A DNA stretch of 64,000 nucleotides from Amphimedon queenslandica (Eukaryota > Porifera > Demospongiae > Haplosclerida > Niphatidae). Of the stretch, positions 40,001 to 51,453 are shown piece by piece (position 1 is the first letter of the stretch; each line of letters opens with the position of its first letter). Position numbers and translations under genes: made by a program. The DNA lies in contig NW_003546326.1 in NCBI RefSeq assembly GCF_000090795.2, positions 176,635 through 240,634 on the forward strand, given 5' to 3'. The notes below the pieces were generated by a model. That model was given only the letters and a program-made list of their open reading frames with translations. It made no database searches and was not told the DNA's origin.

Positions 40001-42393
40001 GGCTGGTGCCAACCTTATTGATAGACTCATTGGAAGACAAAGTATAGAATAACATTGTTATTATATTGTAGATGTACTTGTAAAACAGTCTGTAATGGTA
40101 TATGCATTAACATGACTTATAAAGTTCTTTGTCTCTCTTTCTTTTGCCAACCTTATTGATAGACTCATTGGAAGACAAAGTACAGTAAACACTAGAATAA
40201 CATTGTTATTATATTGTACATTGTACTTGTAAAACAGTCTGTAATGATATATGCATTTACATTACTTATAAAGTTCTCTGTCTCTCTCTCTTTTCTAGCC
40301 TCTGCTATAGATTGGGAGTTCATGACTGGACTAATGGAGAATGCCATATATGGAGGTCGTGTTGATAATACATATGACATGAGAGTCCTCAGCTCCTACC
40401 TTCATCAATACTTCAACAGCGGAGTGGTAACCGGTCAAACCGGTTACACGCACCAGTCAGGCAAGAAGAGCCTTCCTATTGGACACATACCAGTATCATC
40501 AAAGCTACAAGTACATTAATAAGGGTTGTCACTTTTTAAAATTTAAATTTTTATCTTTCTTTTAAAGGATTTCTTAGGTGTAGTGTCTTCGCTGCCAGAG
40601 ACGGACAAGCCACTTTATTTTGGCCTACCAGCAAATATTGACAGATCAAGGCAAAGGACAGTTAGCAGTCAAGTAAAAGAAACAATGTTACTGCTATTTG
40701 TTATTATATGGTTGCTTGTTTGTTTTTAGGTTATTGGTCAGTTAAGGTTGCTGCAAAGGGGCAGCACTGGTAGTGTTAAGTTTGACAGAGAAGCTTGGAG
40801 CCAGAGACTGTCACCATTATTAAACTTGTGGAGAAAACTGAACCAGGTGCTAATAATCGGGATGAGCGTTCCTATACATATTTAATATTGAATGTTTTAT
40901 ATATTTGTTTAGGGGTCTGATCTGTTAAAGAAGAAAGTTTCTTTGCCATCGGAAAAGATACAATCGCCCGTAACTGCTTTTATTGCTCTTGAGAATTACA
41001 ATGCAATAAAATTGATACATGTAAGGCGACAGTATTTTGCATGTTTTTTAAAAATAATAATATATGTTTTTTCTTTAGCTGGTTCATTCTAGTTTAGGAT
41101 TACTCAACAAGGTCTTAAAAGGTTCTTCTCTTCTAATGCCGTCAACTCATCAATTAGCTCAATCACTCCTAAATCATCAAGTCCCGCCCACCTGGTCTTC
41201 TCAGTGGGAGGGGCCAGAAGAACCATCTGTATATCTCAGGACATTAATAGGGAAGGCATTGGCTCTGAGTACCTGGCAGGAGAAGTCAACACAAGGCGTG
41301 TTGTTGAAAGAGAAACCTTTAGATCTTTCTGAAGTATTCAATCCTGCAACGTTCCTCAATGCTTTACGACAAGAGACAGCAAGGTGATGTCATGTGATGT
41401 AATATGATGTCATGATAAATTTGTGTATTATAATAATAATAGGCTGTTGAAGATCAGTATGGACTCGTTGGTGTTTTATTGCAGCTGGAGAGTCTCTTCT
41501 GTTTCTAAGAAACTAGTATTACCAGTTCAGGTGCAATTTTGATCTTTTTATGAAATTTACCAAATTTTTGCAAAATGCCCTGGTACATTTGTTTCATCAA
41601 AAATGGCTAGGAGAGAATTTTATATTTTTATAATTTTTTCTGATACATATATGTGTTTTAATGTTGTGTATCAAGTTTGAGCTGGTTCTGATCAAAATTA
41701 GATTTTTTATGAATTTTTAAAGTTACTCAAAAATTGGATGAAAGTCCCTGTACTATAGTACAGGGTCGTTGGCCAAATTTCGTCAAAAATGGCTAGGAGA
41801 GAATTCTGCATTTTTATAATTTTTTTTGATACATATACATGTACTTATGTTGTATTTCAAGTTTGAGCTGGTTCTGATCAAAATTGGATTTTTTATGAGT
41901 TTTTAAAGTTACTCAAAAATTGGACAAAAGTCCCTGAATTTTAAAGTTTACTCCAAAGGCCATGAGCTTTATAGTAACAGGGTATTTTATCAAAAATTAC
42001 TTCAATAGAATTCTCCTTTTTATAAATTTTAAACTTAAATTTTAATCTTTGAACTATATTGCCAACTATTATACACAGTCAGTTATGTTTCTCTGTTCCT
42101 ATCACAATGTACAGGTATGCAATCTTCAGTTGGAGGGATACAGTTTTGAGAGTGGCTGTCTTGTCGAGAGTAGACATGATTCACCAAGCGTCATCACTCT
42201 CCCTCCATGCATAATGGGATGGGTATCACCAGACACTCCTCCGGCTTATCATCCTCAAGAGTCTATACCACTCCCAGTCTATGCTAGTGAGAATCGTGAG
42301 AAACTGGTTATACAAGTTGACGTGCCTTGCGGTAACGCCAACCAGGAGGCCATTGTACAGACTGGTGCTGCAATATTCCTAAAAAACTTGTAA
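22732..42393 (+). CDS. DYNC2H1: cytoplasmic dynein 2 heavy chain 1 (IFT dynein)
   Basis: This is the motor that drives retrograde intraflagellar transport in cilia. Many exons spread over 19.7 kb match the family along its length. The start [20 protein letters not shown] leads into NSFLDDGN, as in human. The tail is followed by six AAA modules, the stalk with microtubule-binding domain, and the C-terminal domain, ending [20 protein letters not shown] then LKNL plus TAA at 42391-42393. First exons are 22732-22917 and 23051-23911. AAA1 has an intact Walker A, GPAGTGKT, at 31171-31194. The last part carries [17 protein letters not shown] and [13 protein letters not shown], typical of this class rather than of axonemal dyneins. 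An assembly gap at 38467-38534 and a local duplication at 40007-40298 affect the model. Several introns hold the palindromic repeat. Confidence 0.96.
26205..26560 (+). repeat. 186-bp palindrome-repeat family, DYNC2H1 intron
   Basis: About two units. One perfect palindrome is at 26371-26390, a half palindrome lies at the left edge (about 26205-26213), and a decayed copy sits where the next unit is expected (26557). Confidence 0.88.
27419..27475. repeat. TTA trinucleotide microsatellite in DYNC2H1 intron
   Basis: About 19 uninterrupted TTA units immediately before an acceptor. Similar shorter runs lie at 2386-2414, 24117-24144, 29729-29765 and 30970-31003. Confidence 0.93.
33001..33057. repeat. 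ACATGT/ATGTAC palindromic hexamer repeat
   Basis: A run of alternating ACATGT and GTACAT words in a DYNC2H1 intron. The same self-complementary repeat recurs at about 24720-24740, 25233-25256, 25516-25546, 31363-31382, 31438-31460, 33115-33200 and 54343-54362. Confidence 0.85.
35640..36000 (+). repeat. 186-bp palindrome-repeat family, DYNC2H1 intron
   Basis: Two units with perfect palindromes at 35650-35669 and 35836-35855, spaced exactly 186 bp. It fills the intron between the exon ending near 35630 and the exon starting near 36040. Confidence 0.92.
36377..38466 (+). other. AAA4-AAA5 with coiled-coil stalk and microtubule-binding domain of DYNC2H1
   Basis: One uninterrupted 2-kb exon stretch. 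Coiled-coil 1 runs from about 36920 ([15 protein letters not shown]) to 37250, the microtubule-binding region from about 37255 to 37520, and coiled-coil 2 from about 37560 to 37860. AAA5 follows, with [19 protein letters not shown] and [20 protein letters not shown]. It stops at the assembly gap after TTTRAGLT. Confidence 0.9.
38467..38534. other. assembly gap (68 N) inside DYNC2H1
   Basis: The frame before the gap ends ...TTTRAGLT plus two bases of the next codon. The frame after it begins [14 protein letters not shown]. The printed gap length joins these one base out of frame, so it is either an estimate or conceals an intron. By alignment to the human protein as I recall it, about eight residues are missing. 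Confidence 0.97.
40007..40298 (+). repeat. direct tandem duplication of an exon tail plus intron in DYNC2H1
   Basis: Two copies, about 40007-40144 and 40145-40298, repeat the last 36 or so coding bases (TGCCAACCTTATTGATAGAC and onward) together with the following intron sequence (shared words ACATTGTTATTATATTGTA, AAAACAGTCTGTAATG, ATATGCATT). Copies differ by a few substitutions and a short insertion. Copy 1 donor reads A|GTATAG and copy 2 A|GTACAG. Splicing from copy 1 to the acceptor at 40298 gives IGRQ-T-SAIDWEF in frame. Confidence 0.92.
41560..42010 (+). repeat. 186-bp palindrome-repeat family, DYNC2H1 intron
   Basis: About two units. The perfect palindrome is at 41746-41765; the next is truncated at 41933 (ccctgaat). 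It ends with a segment (AACAGGGTATTTTATCAAAA, near 41968) resembling the ends of the arrays at 13700 and 26210. Confidence 0.88.
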
Positions 42394-42760
42394 AAGGAAC
42401 ACTATATAGGCATATTAAGTACATTGATGACACTATTATAACTGTCATTTTATCTTCATAAACAAGACTTTTTCTTTTTTCTTTATGTTTAAACCTCATG
42501 CTATTATTGTAATTATTAATTCAAGTAATTAAATGGTGTACTAGATCTGTGGTTGCACGACCTTCTCCTATTTCTTAGAACAATTAGTTGCTGGTGTGGA
42601 CTGTGGTGAATAGCTAGCTATGCTGAGATTGCTTGTTGTACCAACACATGACTCATCTATCACAATAAGCTCTATTATTATAATAGTGGAACTGTCTGCT
42701 TTCAGTATAGTACCCCCACACATACCTTCTTCATTTCTTTATTCTGCAACAGTGAAAGAG
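42394..42760 (+). other. short intergenic region between DYNC2H1 and the Ig-like gene
   Basis: 367 bp of AT-rich sequence on the same strand as both neighbours. It must contain the DYNC2H1 3' end and the promoter of the next gene. Nothing else is recognised. Confidence 0.5.
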
Positions 42761-43870
42761 ATGTTTGCTCGTTCTTTTGTGTGTTTTCTTGTTCTTCATT
42801 TTGTAGTGCAGTCTGCTTCTATATGCATCCAAGAATATGGGACTGACTCAAATTGCACTGATTCGTTAATGTTGCTTGTGCCTCGGAGTCGACTGGAGAA
42901 TAATGATTATGGACTGTTAGTGAAAGACTTCGCCAGTGTTACCGGTTTTAATATAGGTTCAGTAACTGCTCGATACTTCACTGTTAAAATTGGAAATAGA
43001 TCTACATCAAAACATTATGGTCTAACAGAAAAGGTATGCTTGTTTTTAGATGTGTATGTATTTGATCATTAGTATAGATTGTAGTTGTTATTCTATGTCC
43101 TTGATTTAGGTACCTATTCCTTCTGACATTGGTAGTGGGTTGCTTACAATTTCTTTGAATTATTTTTTTTCTATTACTCATACCACAATTGAGTGTGCTA
43201 ACGAATCACCAGACTTGTATCATGTTAAAGTACAGAGTCAATATTTAATAACTCTGCAAATTTTTGGTAAGCATAAAGAGCATCTAATGTGATTTACAAT
43301 CTTTCTTATTCATTTTTAGACAACCCCGTCTTGCATTACAGAGAAAATCCAAACATTCTAGAGTGTCAGTTTAATCATCCCATCTCCAATGTATTGATTG
43401 AATTCAAGTTGAATGATAAGGTCCTAGGTTACTGTGGCTCATACATGGTTAGCCCATTAGATGACAACAGTAAAGAGATATCTATCTTTTATAATGCCAT
43501 GAGTGATGTCTGTGCTTTAAAAATCAAAAGAGTAATAGATGCTAACAGGGGGGAATATGCATGCTCTGTAATGATTCCTTATCCTACTGGTAATGCTTTT
43601 TTGAAATTGAACTCTTCATCATTTACTCCTACCTCATCACCATCACCAAAAACCCAACCTGCTACAATTGGAATTGTATTTGGAGCTATTGCCACTGTTG
43701 TAGCAATAGTCATTATTATAAGTGTCATAATTCTAGTTCTGCATAAAAAAAAGCTTTGTTGTAATAAATCTACTCCTGCAGGTTCCAGTGAAAGTGAAAC
43801 AACTCAACTTACCCATGATAGTGAAGCAGATGGTGTTATTACTGAATCTCAACAAAATGACAAGAAATGA
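42761..43870 (+). CDS. small Ig-like single-pass membrane protein
   Basis: Exons 42761-43033, 43110-43266 and 43320-43870 join to 326 residues. The start at 42761 gives a signal peptide (MFARSFVCFLVLHFVVQSAS); an upstream in-frame ATG at 42620 would bury it. The N-terminal half is Cys-containing and unclassified. The second half shows an Ig-like pattern, ILECQFNHPIS...VLGYCG...NRGEYACSVMIP. A short Ser/Thr/Pro stalk follows, then a membrane helix (IGIVFGAIATVVAIVIIISV) and a 44-residue tail without tyrosines. I recognise no specific family. A role in surface recognition is inference from architecture. Confidence 0.75.
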
Positions 43871-44112
43871 TGGTTATAACTTTGATTTATTAAACTAGAC
43901 TAGTATAATTATATTGTGTGCTTTTATTGTTATTATTAGATCTATTTTATGTTAGTAAAACAAAATGTAAAGTCCCATGTGGACTTGCTCTAGTGATGGG
44001 CATGCCCATTTTTGTGGATTAATTATTAATTTTTGCTATTTCTTCAGGTCCATAAACTAAACTTTAACATGTAAAACTAAGTAAATTTATAGCCAATGAA
44101 GTAAAGTCAGAT
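43871..44112. other. convergent 3' region
   Basis: 242 bp between the stops of the small Ig-like gene and the MAM receptor. Probably both 3' UTRs; no other feature seen. Confidence 0.5.
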
Positions 44113-46080
44113 TTATATGTTTATTGAAGTGTCTTGCTCTTCCTCTCTCTCTTCCTTCTTCTTTCTCTGAAGTGCGGGCCAGACATGGTCATTATGATCC
44201 TCCAGCTCGATGATGTCACTGATATTACCATGACTTTGTGAGTCAGAGAGGAACGGATTAGCATCAGACCAATCAACCTTGACATCAAAACTATTTAAAG
44301 AGTTAATGGTAGCATCACGTGTTAGACGTCTTTTCCCTCCTTCCCCCCTTCCTCCTCCTCTCATAGTGCTAGCTTGAGTCTCAGAGGAGAAGATGGAGCT
44401 GCTGTCATGATCTGATGAATCACTGTCATAAGTCGGATTCATGTATGCCTTCAAGAAAAATAAATAATTTATAGTATGTTCTGGCTCATACCTTGTTACC
44501 ATCATCTGTTTTACTACCCATCATTGACTGCAGTGGAAAAAAAGATAAATATAAGAACTGCTTCAGCAGTATTAGCTTTAGCTTACTAAGATAGTTGATG
44601 CTGTTCTCACAGTTGCTGATTTGAAACCTCTCTTATTGTCTCTGTATACATGAAAAAGAGTTTCAAAAGATATAAAGAGAGCAAAAAATGCTATATCGCT
44701 TCATGCAGTCTTAACTTACTTGTCAGGATTGATGTAAAAGTTGTCAGCATACATTTTATGCTCTCTCTTTCTTTGCCTCATTTCTACAAACAAACAAAAT
44801 GATGGTGAGATGAGAACATAAGAAGCTATTATTACTTTTATGCTTTCTCTGATAGTGACAGAAACATATTATGAACAAAGCAGTTCCACCAATTACCAAC
44901 ACACCAACAAACCCACCAACAACTGCTGCCACGTATAAACTAAGAGAATGACCTGAGGATTATAAATAACTATGAAATCCACTAATAGTATTGCTTACTT
45001 TGTTGTGCTGTTGTAGGAAGGACAGTGGCCACTTCACTGCAGTCTTTCACTGGGGATACAGCAGGATTGGAGCAATTATAACCAGTTGGACAGGTTTGAC
45101 AAGTAGCCGAACCATATTGAACTGTGTAGGTACCATTGGAACAAACCTAACATGCCTTGCAGTTAAGTATTCAAACCCAATGACTTCTAACCTGGCAATG
45201 AGCAAAGCCAGTTCCTCCAGTTATATTCCTAAATGTACCAGGTGGACATGGCTTAGGCATTGACCGCCAATTCTCACAGCTTTATACAACAAAAGGACAA
45301 TTTAAACATTGTAGTACACATATGAGATAACTTACTAGTACCCAGGAGGACAGGGTCTACACTGATTGACTTCAAGTGATAAATAGTAGCCATCTTGACA
45401 CGGGCTGACTGTACACTGCTGAATGCATGAAATGCAACTACACTCTAGAGAAAAAGGAGAGGAGAAAATATATATTATTCTATTTTATTTTATGCAGTTT
45501 TGTTGTACTACCTTGAGCCTCACAATCAACGCATGGATGCAATGTAACATTATCTATTGCAACAAATGTATCACTTAAATCATCATCGCCAGTCATCACA
45601 GGAACCATTTCAAAAGTGACATTTCTCCCACTCATAATCTCCACACTGCTAACATCAATGAAGACAGACACGTCCCTCCAGGTGACATTAGAGGAGATAT
45701 AAGTGTTTGTAGACTCATGCAAAGAGTAACTGGACCATACCACTCCTAAACCAGACACTAGTACATGCAAATCAATGTCAATGCTCTTCATTAAACTGAA
45801 GCTTAATCCACAGTAGCTATCATTAATAATTGAGTGCCCAATAATGAATGAATTGGAGGTTGAGAGAGAGGCGTCTAGCAGTGGTTCACTGTACAGATAT
45901 GAATTGCTCTCAATTTCTTTGATGCTTGAATCCGATTGGTCGCTTAGCTTCCAGTCACATGGCCCGCTTTCAAAATCACATGATTTAATATAGGAACAAT
46001 TTTCAAAAAACTCTGCTATCATGAAACTAATTACAAAAGATTTTGATATTGGATTGCCGATATTCTTGTAATCAGCAGAA
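44113..46080 (-). other. MAM3, Cys-rich segment, membrane helix and NPxY tail of the MAM receptor
   Basis: MAM3 about 45515-46020 (SCDFESGPCDWKLSD ... FVAIDNVTLHPC). Cys-rich segment about 45010-45445, with repeated CxxCPxGY spacing as in Ephrin-receptor-like/GCC2 modules. Membrane helix about 44860-44940 (YVAAVVGGFVGVLVIGGTAL). The tail contains NPTYDSDSSD, an NPxY motif of the kind bound by PTB domains and clathrin adaptors, followed by an acidic Lys/Glu-rich end. Confidence 0.8.
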
Positions 46081-49000
46081 ACAATTTCAGCCTCAACCTG
46101 TAAAAATTATAATCAGTTTCACAGAAGTTCAGAACTTATGGTCTTTTTCAACAACTTTAAAAATTCATAAAAAATTGAATTTTGATCGGAATCAGCTCAA
46201 ATTTTTTATACAACATAAGAACATGTATATATATCAGAAAAAAATTATAAAAATGCAAAACTTTTTCCTAGCCATTTTTGACGAAATTTGGCCTATGACC
46301 CTGTACTATAGTACAGGGACTTTTGTCCAATTTTTGAGTAACTTTAAAAATTCATAAAAAATCTAATTTTGATTGGAAACAGCTCAAACTTGAAATACAA
46401 CATAAAAACATGTATATGTATTAGAAAAAATTATAAAAATGCAAAATTCTCTTCTAGCCATTTTTGCTGAAATTTGCCTGTACAATGCTATACAGGGATT
46501 TTGGTAGCAACTTTAAAAATTCACTAAAATACAATATAGCTCAATTCATATATACATGTAAATGCAGGAGTTATTAGGCCATTGTTATTTGTCGGTACTT
46601 GACATATATTTTACTCACAATGATATAGCCTATTGTTCCAGCCTCAGCAATGTCAGTTGTAATGTCACTAATTAAGATTACTCCTTTCCTTTGGTCCTGT
46701 ATCACAAGCCTCTCCAGTAGCTCATTGGGAACAACTAGCAGTAAAGAAAATGAAGAGAATACAAAGTAAACCAATTACTTGACTGTATCCTGTACTGAAT
46801 AATTGGATGAGGGCATTCAGCAACTGTAGCCTAAAGAATTACAAATTTAGTCGTTTATCTTTCATATTGCTTACCTCTATTGTAATGTTTTGATCTTTTC
46901 TAATGTAAACGATTGAAGAATTCTTGTACGACAAGCTAATGGAATCTATGATGAAATTAAAGTTATAATAAAATAGCAACATTCTCGTTTCATTTTACCT
47001 CCAGTAAGTTTGCTGTAGTTGCAAGGAAGACAGAAAGTGAGGCTCACATCATCAACTGCAGCATAGGAGAGCTCAGGAGAGGGAGTGTCTACAGTTTCCA
47101 TGGTAAAGAGCAATGAGCTCGTACTAACAGAGAGAGGGAAGTCTTCCGGTGGTATTTGAACATGAGTCCAACGAGTGTGGTCACCATTGGAACTAGCCCA
47201 TATCAGAGACTCATTCTGGGACTCAGAAGATTCCAATCTCAGACGCACATTCTCCCGTACTTGATAATAGAAAGATATGCTGCATATGTAACTAATGCTA
47301 GGATATGCTAATAGTGTCAGTGTTTCCAGTGATGCATCATTAGGTATTGATCCTAATACGTATACACCATCAGATTGACCTCTAGCGTCACTAGTAGGTC
47401 TAGGAGAAGAGACTGTAGAGGCTAATCTTAGTGAACCTGCTGGCTCCTGTACAGTCCAACCACAAGAATCCTCTGGGGAGAGTGAGAAAGGACAACTCAA
47501 TGTGTCCTGTATACCAATGAATGCTAAGGAGAATTTAAAAAATTAAATAAAAATATTTTAATATTTTGTCTGACCTGTAGTTGCCAGTTGATGAGTACCG
47601 TATTCACTGCTGACCACACCCATTACATTGTACCTCCGGCCAAATGGCAAAGTAGGAGTGACCAATACATTATCGTTGACCCCCACATTGAATGAGTAGG
47701 TAACTGGATCAAAGGATCTCCTGCGTCTTTTCAATTGATTTGATTGGACGCTTAGCATCATGTGAACGTCATGTGACCCGCCAGTGTACTCGAGGATCCA
47801 TTCAATCTTAAGTGAATTATCAGACAGTCCAGTTGCATTTAAAAATGAAAGCAATGGAGCTAAAAAAGGGAAAAACAATCAAAAAACATAATACATGAAT
47901 GAGTTAAATGTTCTTACGACTTGGTGTAGTAGTAAAATTGACTTCATTTGAATTGCTTTGAAAATATTCATTAGCTGAAGCTACACGAACAATATAACCA
48001 GTCCCAGGTAGCAGCTGGAATATATTTACACTTGATGCCTTGTCGTAACTATCAGTATAATAATTGACTGTTTGTATAGTTTGATAGCTCTCTTCTTTCT
48101 CTCTTTTCAGTTGAACTAGATAGCTGGTAACAGGTGAGGATATTGTGATGGTTGCTGGAGTCCATGATAAGGATATGGAGTGCTGAGAGGGTCCAAAGGT
48201 GATCCATAGCCCACCTGGAGGGGACGGCGGTTGAATGACGATAGGTAATGGTATACTGGTCACATTGCTGCCACACTGGTTGGTAATGTTACACGTGTAG
48301 AACTGAATGTCGTTAGTAGTGACTCCATTGATTGTGAGTGTGTTACCAGTGATGGTATAATGGGAAGAGGATGATATGGGTTCAAAAGAGAGAGGACTGC
48401 TCAATGATGAGCGGTACCATTTTATAGGATATATCTGAGGATTAGCAGTGTAGTTACACTGAAGATTCACAACAGAGTTCAGTGCTGGCCTTAATGGAGG
48501 AGTATGACTAACTATAACTGGGGGACCTGTAAAATACAGCATTCATAATTCATAAAAATCTTATACTTTATTCATTTACCAAATATTGACTGGTTGCACT
48601 GTATTTCACTGCTAGCGATTGCTGTTATAATAATTGTTGCTGTATCACTCATAGATGGAGTACCATGATCAGAAACTGTTACTTCTACAAGATACTCACT
48701 GGGTTCTATCGGTGAGTGCTTGGTTTCCAAATGTGCTTCCGAGTTTGATATTTGCTGCACTCGAAAGTAGTCAGTGCTTCCTTGTGTTAGGCTAAAGGAT
48801 AGAGTACCATCTGGTCCCTCGTCATTATCAGTGGCCATGAGTACTTTTACAAGACTACCAACTGGTTCATAATCTGATATCATCCCAGTGTCCCTGCATA
48901 CAAGGAATGAATGAATAATAGTGCTTATAGATTCAGCTTTTTCTCTTACATTTTTGGGCTAATAACAGGCCCATATTCATTGACTCCAATCACTAACACT

Positions 49001-51142
49001 GTTACCATTGCAACAGAGCTTGAGCCCAGTGTGCTATTAGCAGTGATGTTAAAGATGTACTCCTGCCTTTCCTCATAATCAAATACTTTTGTGGTCGCTG
49101 CAAGGACAAAGGTGCAGAAGTTAGGCAAGGCCGGAATGGATGGGAGAGCGTATAGCTTAAACTTGCTTGAAATAACTGAATCTGTTGTTGATATTTGTGC
49201 AGCAATTGCTAAAGAAAAAGGAAAATAGAACAACCAAGAATTGCAGAAAAGCAAGTGATAGTAAAGTAGTTGAAAAAAAGCACATTATTAAATTCAAAAT
49301 TGTACACTTACTATTGCTGCAGTCTTGGACTATGGGCAAGCTCCCTATCAGGATATTACTCAGGTTCAGACTGATACTGCCACTCTCTGATACATGAATG
49401 ATGTACTCATCTTGATTAAATACAAGTGATGGAGTGTTGGGTAGAATTAGTTGAACAGTATGATTTCTTGTTTCCCCATAGGAATCAACGATCAATATCT
49501 AATGAACAATAGCATTATAACGCATGATATTTTATGTGTGATTGTACTTACAGTAAATGATGGGGCAGCTATGCCATGCTGTATAACATCAACTAAATGT
49601 TGATGAGTGAAAATTCCTTGAACAGTATTCCCATTGATAGTGATATTATCAGCTAATGAACTAGGGAAACCTTTGGGGAAGAGACAGTTTAAAGGATTAA
49701 ATGATATAAATAATTATACTAACTTACTCTTGCTAATACTGTAGGAGAATGAAGCATTGAGAGCAGAAGAAGCATTTAATGTATAACTAAAGCTGCTTCC
49801 TCCTCCTCCTACAGCTCCTTCTTGTAATGCCAAAGGGATGGAAGAAGGAGAGCTAATGATAATAGTTGGCTTTTGACGGTAATGCAATAGCCCATGTCTT
49901 TTAAAAGCAACTCCATTAGGCTGTAAAAAACCTGAATCCTGAACATATACACTCACCTACAGAAAAATTAATCATATTGAGCTGACGCCTACACTATTAA
50001 TTAATAGCTTACTGTGATGAGTCCCAGAGGAACACCACCTCCTATTAAATGCTGTCCTGTTGCATTCACTCTCAGTAGCCCAGTTGTTGAATTCAAGTGA
50101 AATATTGATGCCAACCCAGTGATGTTATCTACATGCAAAAATTGAAAAAAGGATGAAATTAATATTTTCATTACTTGAATCAAGAGTGTATATAAAAGGA
50201 CCATCAGTACAGATTGGAGAAATAGCTGTGAACTGAACTGTATTAATGTTTCCAATGGTTATATCAAGGAAAGAAGGATGAGAGAGAATGAGATTCCCTT
50301 GATTGCTCAGCAAACTGAAATCACACGGGAGATCAAATGTTAACTCAATATCATCAAGTGCTAAGAAAGGCTCTCTCTCAATTGGTGCTTCTCCGATTTC
50401 TCCTCCAATTGACGGTGATATAAACAGTACGTTACCATCAGGATAAGGAGTGGAGAATTCAATATTAGCTCGTTCCCATGTCACAGTTTCATTCCCATTC
50501 CAGGAGTAGTTTGAAATAATATCAAAACTAGTGACATGAGACTGAAGGATTTGAAGACTCTGGGGTCCAACCATGTAGAACGAAAAACTCAATCCAGCGA
50601 TGAATTTCTGAGTCGGATAAGATAGGAGGAGTGCCTGGTTGAAGTAGTTGATTGATTTTACATAGTAGAAATATGAGCCTGCAAATCATAAGTGAAATGA
50701 TGATAAGATGAAAACAAAAACATTATGATTTAGATTAAAATGCTCTACCATTTTCAGTTCCAGGGTTGTAATCTGTGAGTGGGCGATCAGGGTTCCCCTG
50801 CCTTGCAGCTCCAGCAGTTGATACTCCAAAGGAGCCTTGCCCCTCCGTTACTTGTTCCTCCCACCCCAACACACCATCACTGGCAGTGCAATACACGCTT
50901 GCTCCAGGTGCTACTGGGGATTCAAAGTTGCACGACTGCTTTGCAGTGAAACCTAGCAATAGTGAAGCATGCATTGGTACTTGAAACTATAAGATTGTGC
51001 ATGAAATTAAAATTACCTTAAAATTGTAATAATAATTAGCTGTAATGATAATGATTAGCTTACTTGATAGGACTTCAGTTTGCAAAGTTGCTATAATCAA
51101 AATTATCAGACAGACACTGAACAAGGAGGAGATAGCAGCCAT
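44113..51142 (-). CDS. transmembrane receptor with three MAM domains, cadherin-like, Ig, FN3 and Cys-rich modules
   Basis: Multi-exon minus-strand gene. It starts MAAISSLFSVCLIILIIATL, a signal peptide, and the second exon enters a MAM domain (CNFESP...FLALDDIELTFDLPC). Order: MAM1, a long cadherin-like region with at least one clear cadherin repeat (ATDNDEGPDGTLSFSL ... VTVSDHGTPS), one Ig domain, two FN3 domains, MAM2, a short linker, MAM3, a Cys-rich GCC2/Ephrin-receptor-like segment, one membrane helix and a cytoplasmic tail ending SINI plus TAA at 44113-44115. MAM domains mediate homophilic adhesion in receptor phosphatases and neuropilins; no phosphatase or kinase domain is present here. 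Intended role, by inference: adhesion or recognition receptor. A frame-matched upstream Met exists, but the 51142 start gives the cleaner signal peptide. Confidence 0.87.
46130..46540 (-). repeat. 186-bp palindrome-repeat family, MAM receptor intron
   Basis: About two units in reverse orientation relative to the plus strand, which is sense orientation for this minus-strand gene. Perfect palindrome at 46299-46318; a decayed one at 46478-46498 with the central bases changed. Confidence 0.9.
46990..50980 (-). other. MAM1, cadherin-like, Ig, FN3 and MAM2 modules of the MAM receptor
   Basis: MAM1 about 50300-50945. Cadherin-like region about 48590-50290, in many small exons; the best repeat is 48610-48885. 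Ig domain 48215-48535 (VNLQCNYTANPQ ... QFYTCNITNQCG) running into FN3-1 (about 47935-48215). FN3-2 about 47570-47860, containing KRRRRSF, a possible furin-type site. MAM2 about 46995-47515 (CGWTVQEP ... YAAVDDVSLTFCLPC). Confidence 0.8.
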
Positions 51143-51453
51143 TCTGTTTTTAGAAGCACCTGATTTCCACCCCTTCTCTAAACAAGGGGTGGAAGTTTGA
51201 GCTGCAACTGCAAGGTTATAGATAAGAAAAAGGAGGGAGTAACTATTGCATATGGTGACCTGTTGCAATCAGTAATATTATAGCTATGAATAATTAATTG
51301 ATCAGAACCATTATTAATAAAGGCTATCACGAATAATTAATTTAGCTTAAGCCCTAGTTTTCGGAAAAATTCACCGTATAACACTCCGTATTTATAATTA
51401 TTGTCAAAGTAACGTTTAGTTTAGTAAAGAAAGGGCGATTGCAAGAAGCAAGC
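51143..51453. promoter_or_regulatory. divergent promoter region MAM receptor / TTC3
   Basis: 311 bp between opposite start codons. AT-rich with no obvious TATA box. Function inferred from position. Confidence 0.45.

Noticed and set aside
42620-42760. Upstream in-frame start of the small Ig-like protein
   Set aside because: It would place 47 residues before the signal peptide; 42761 is simpler.
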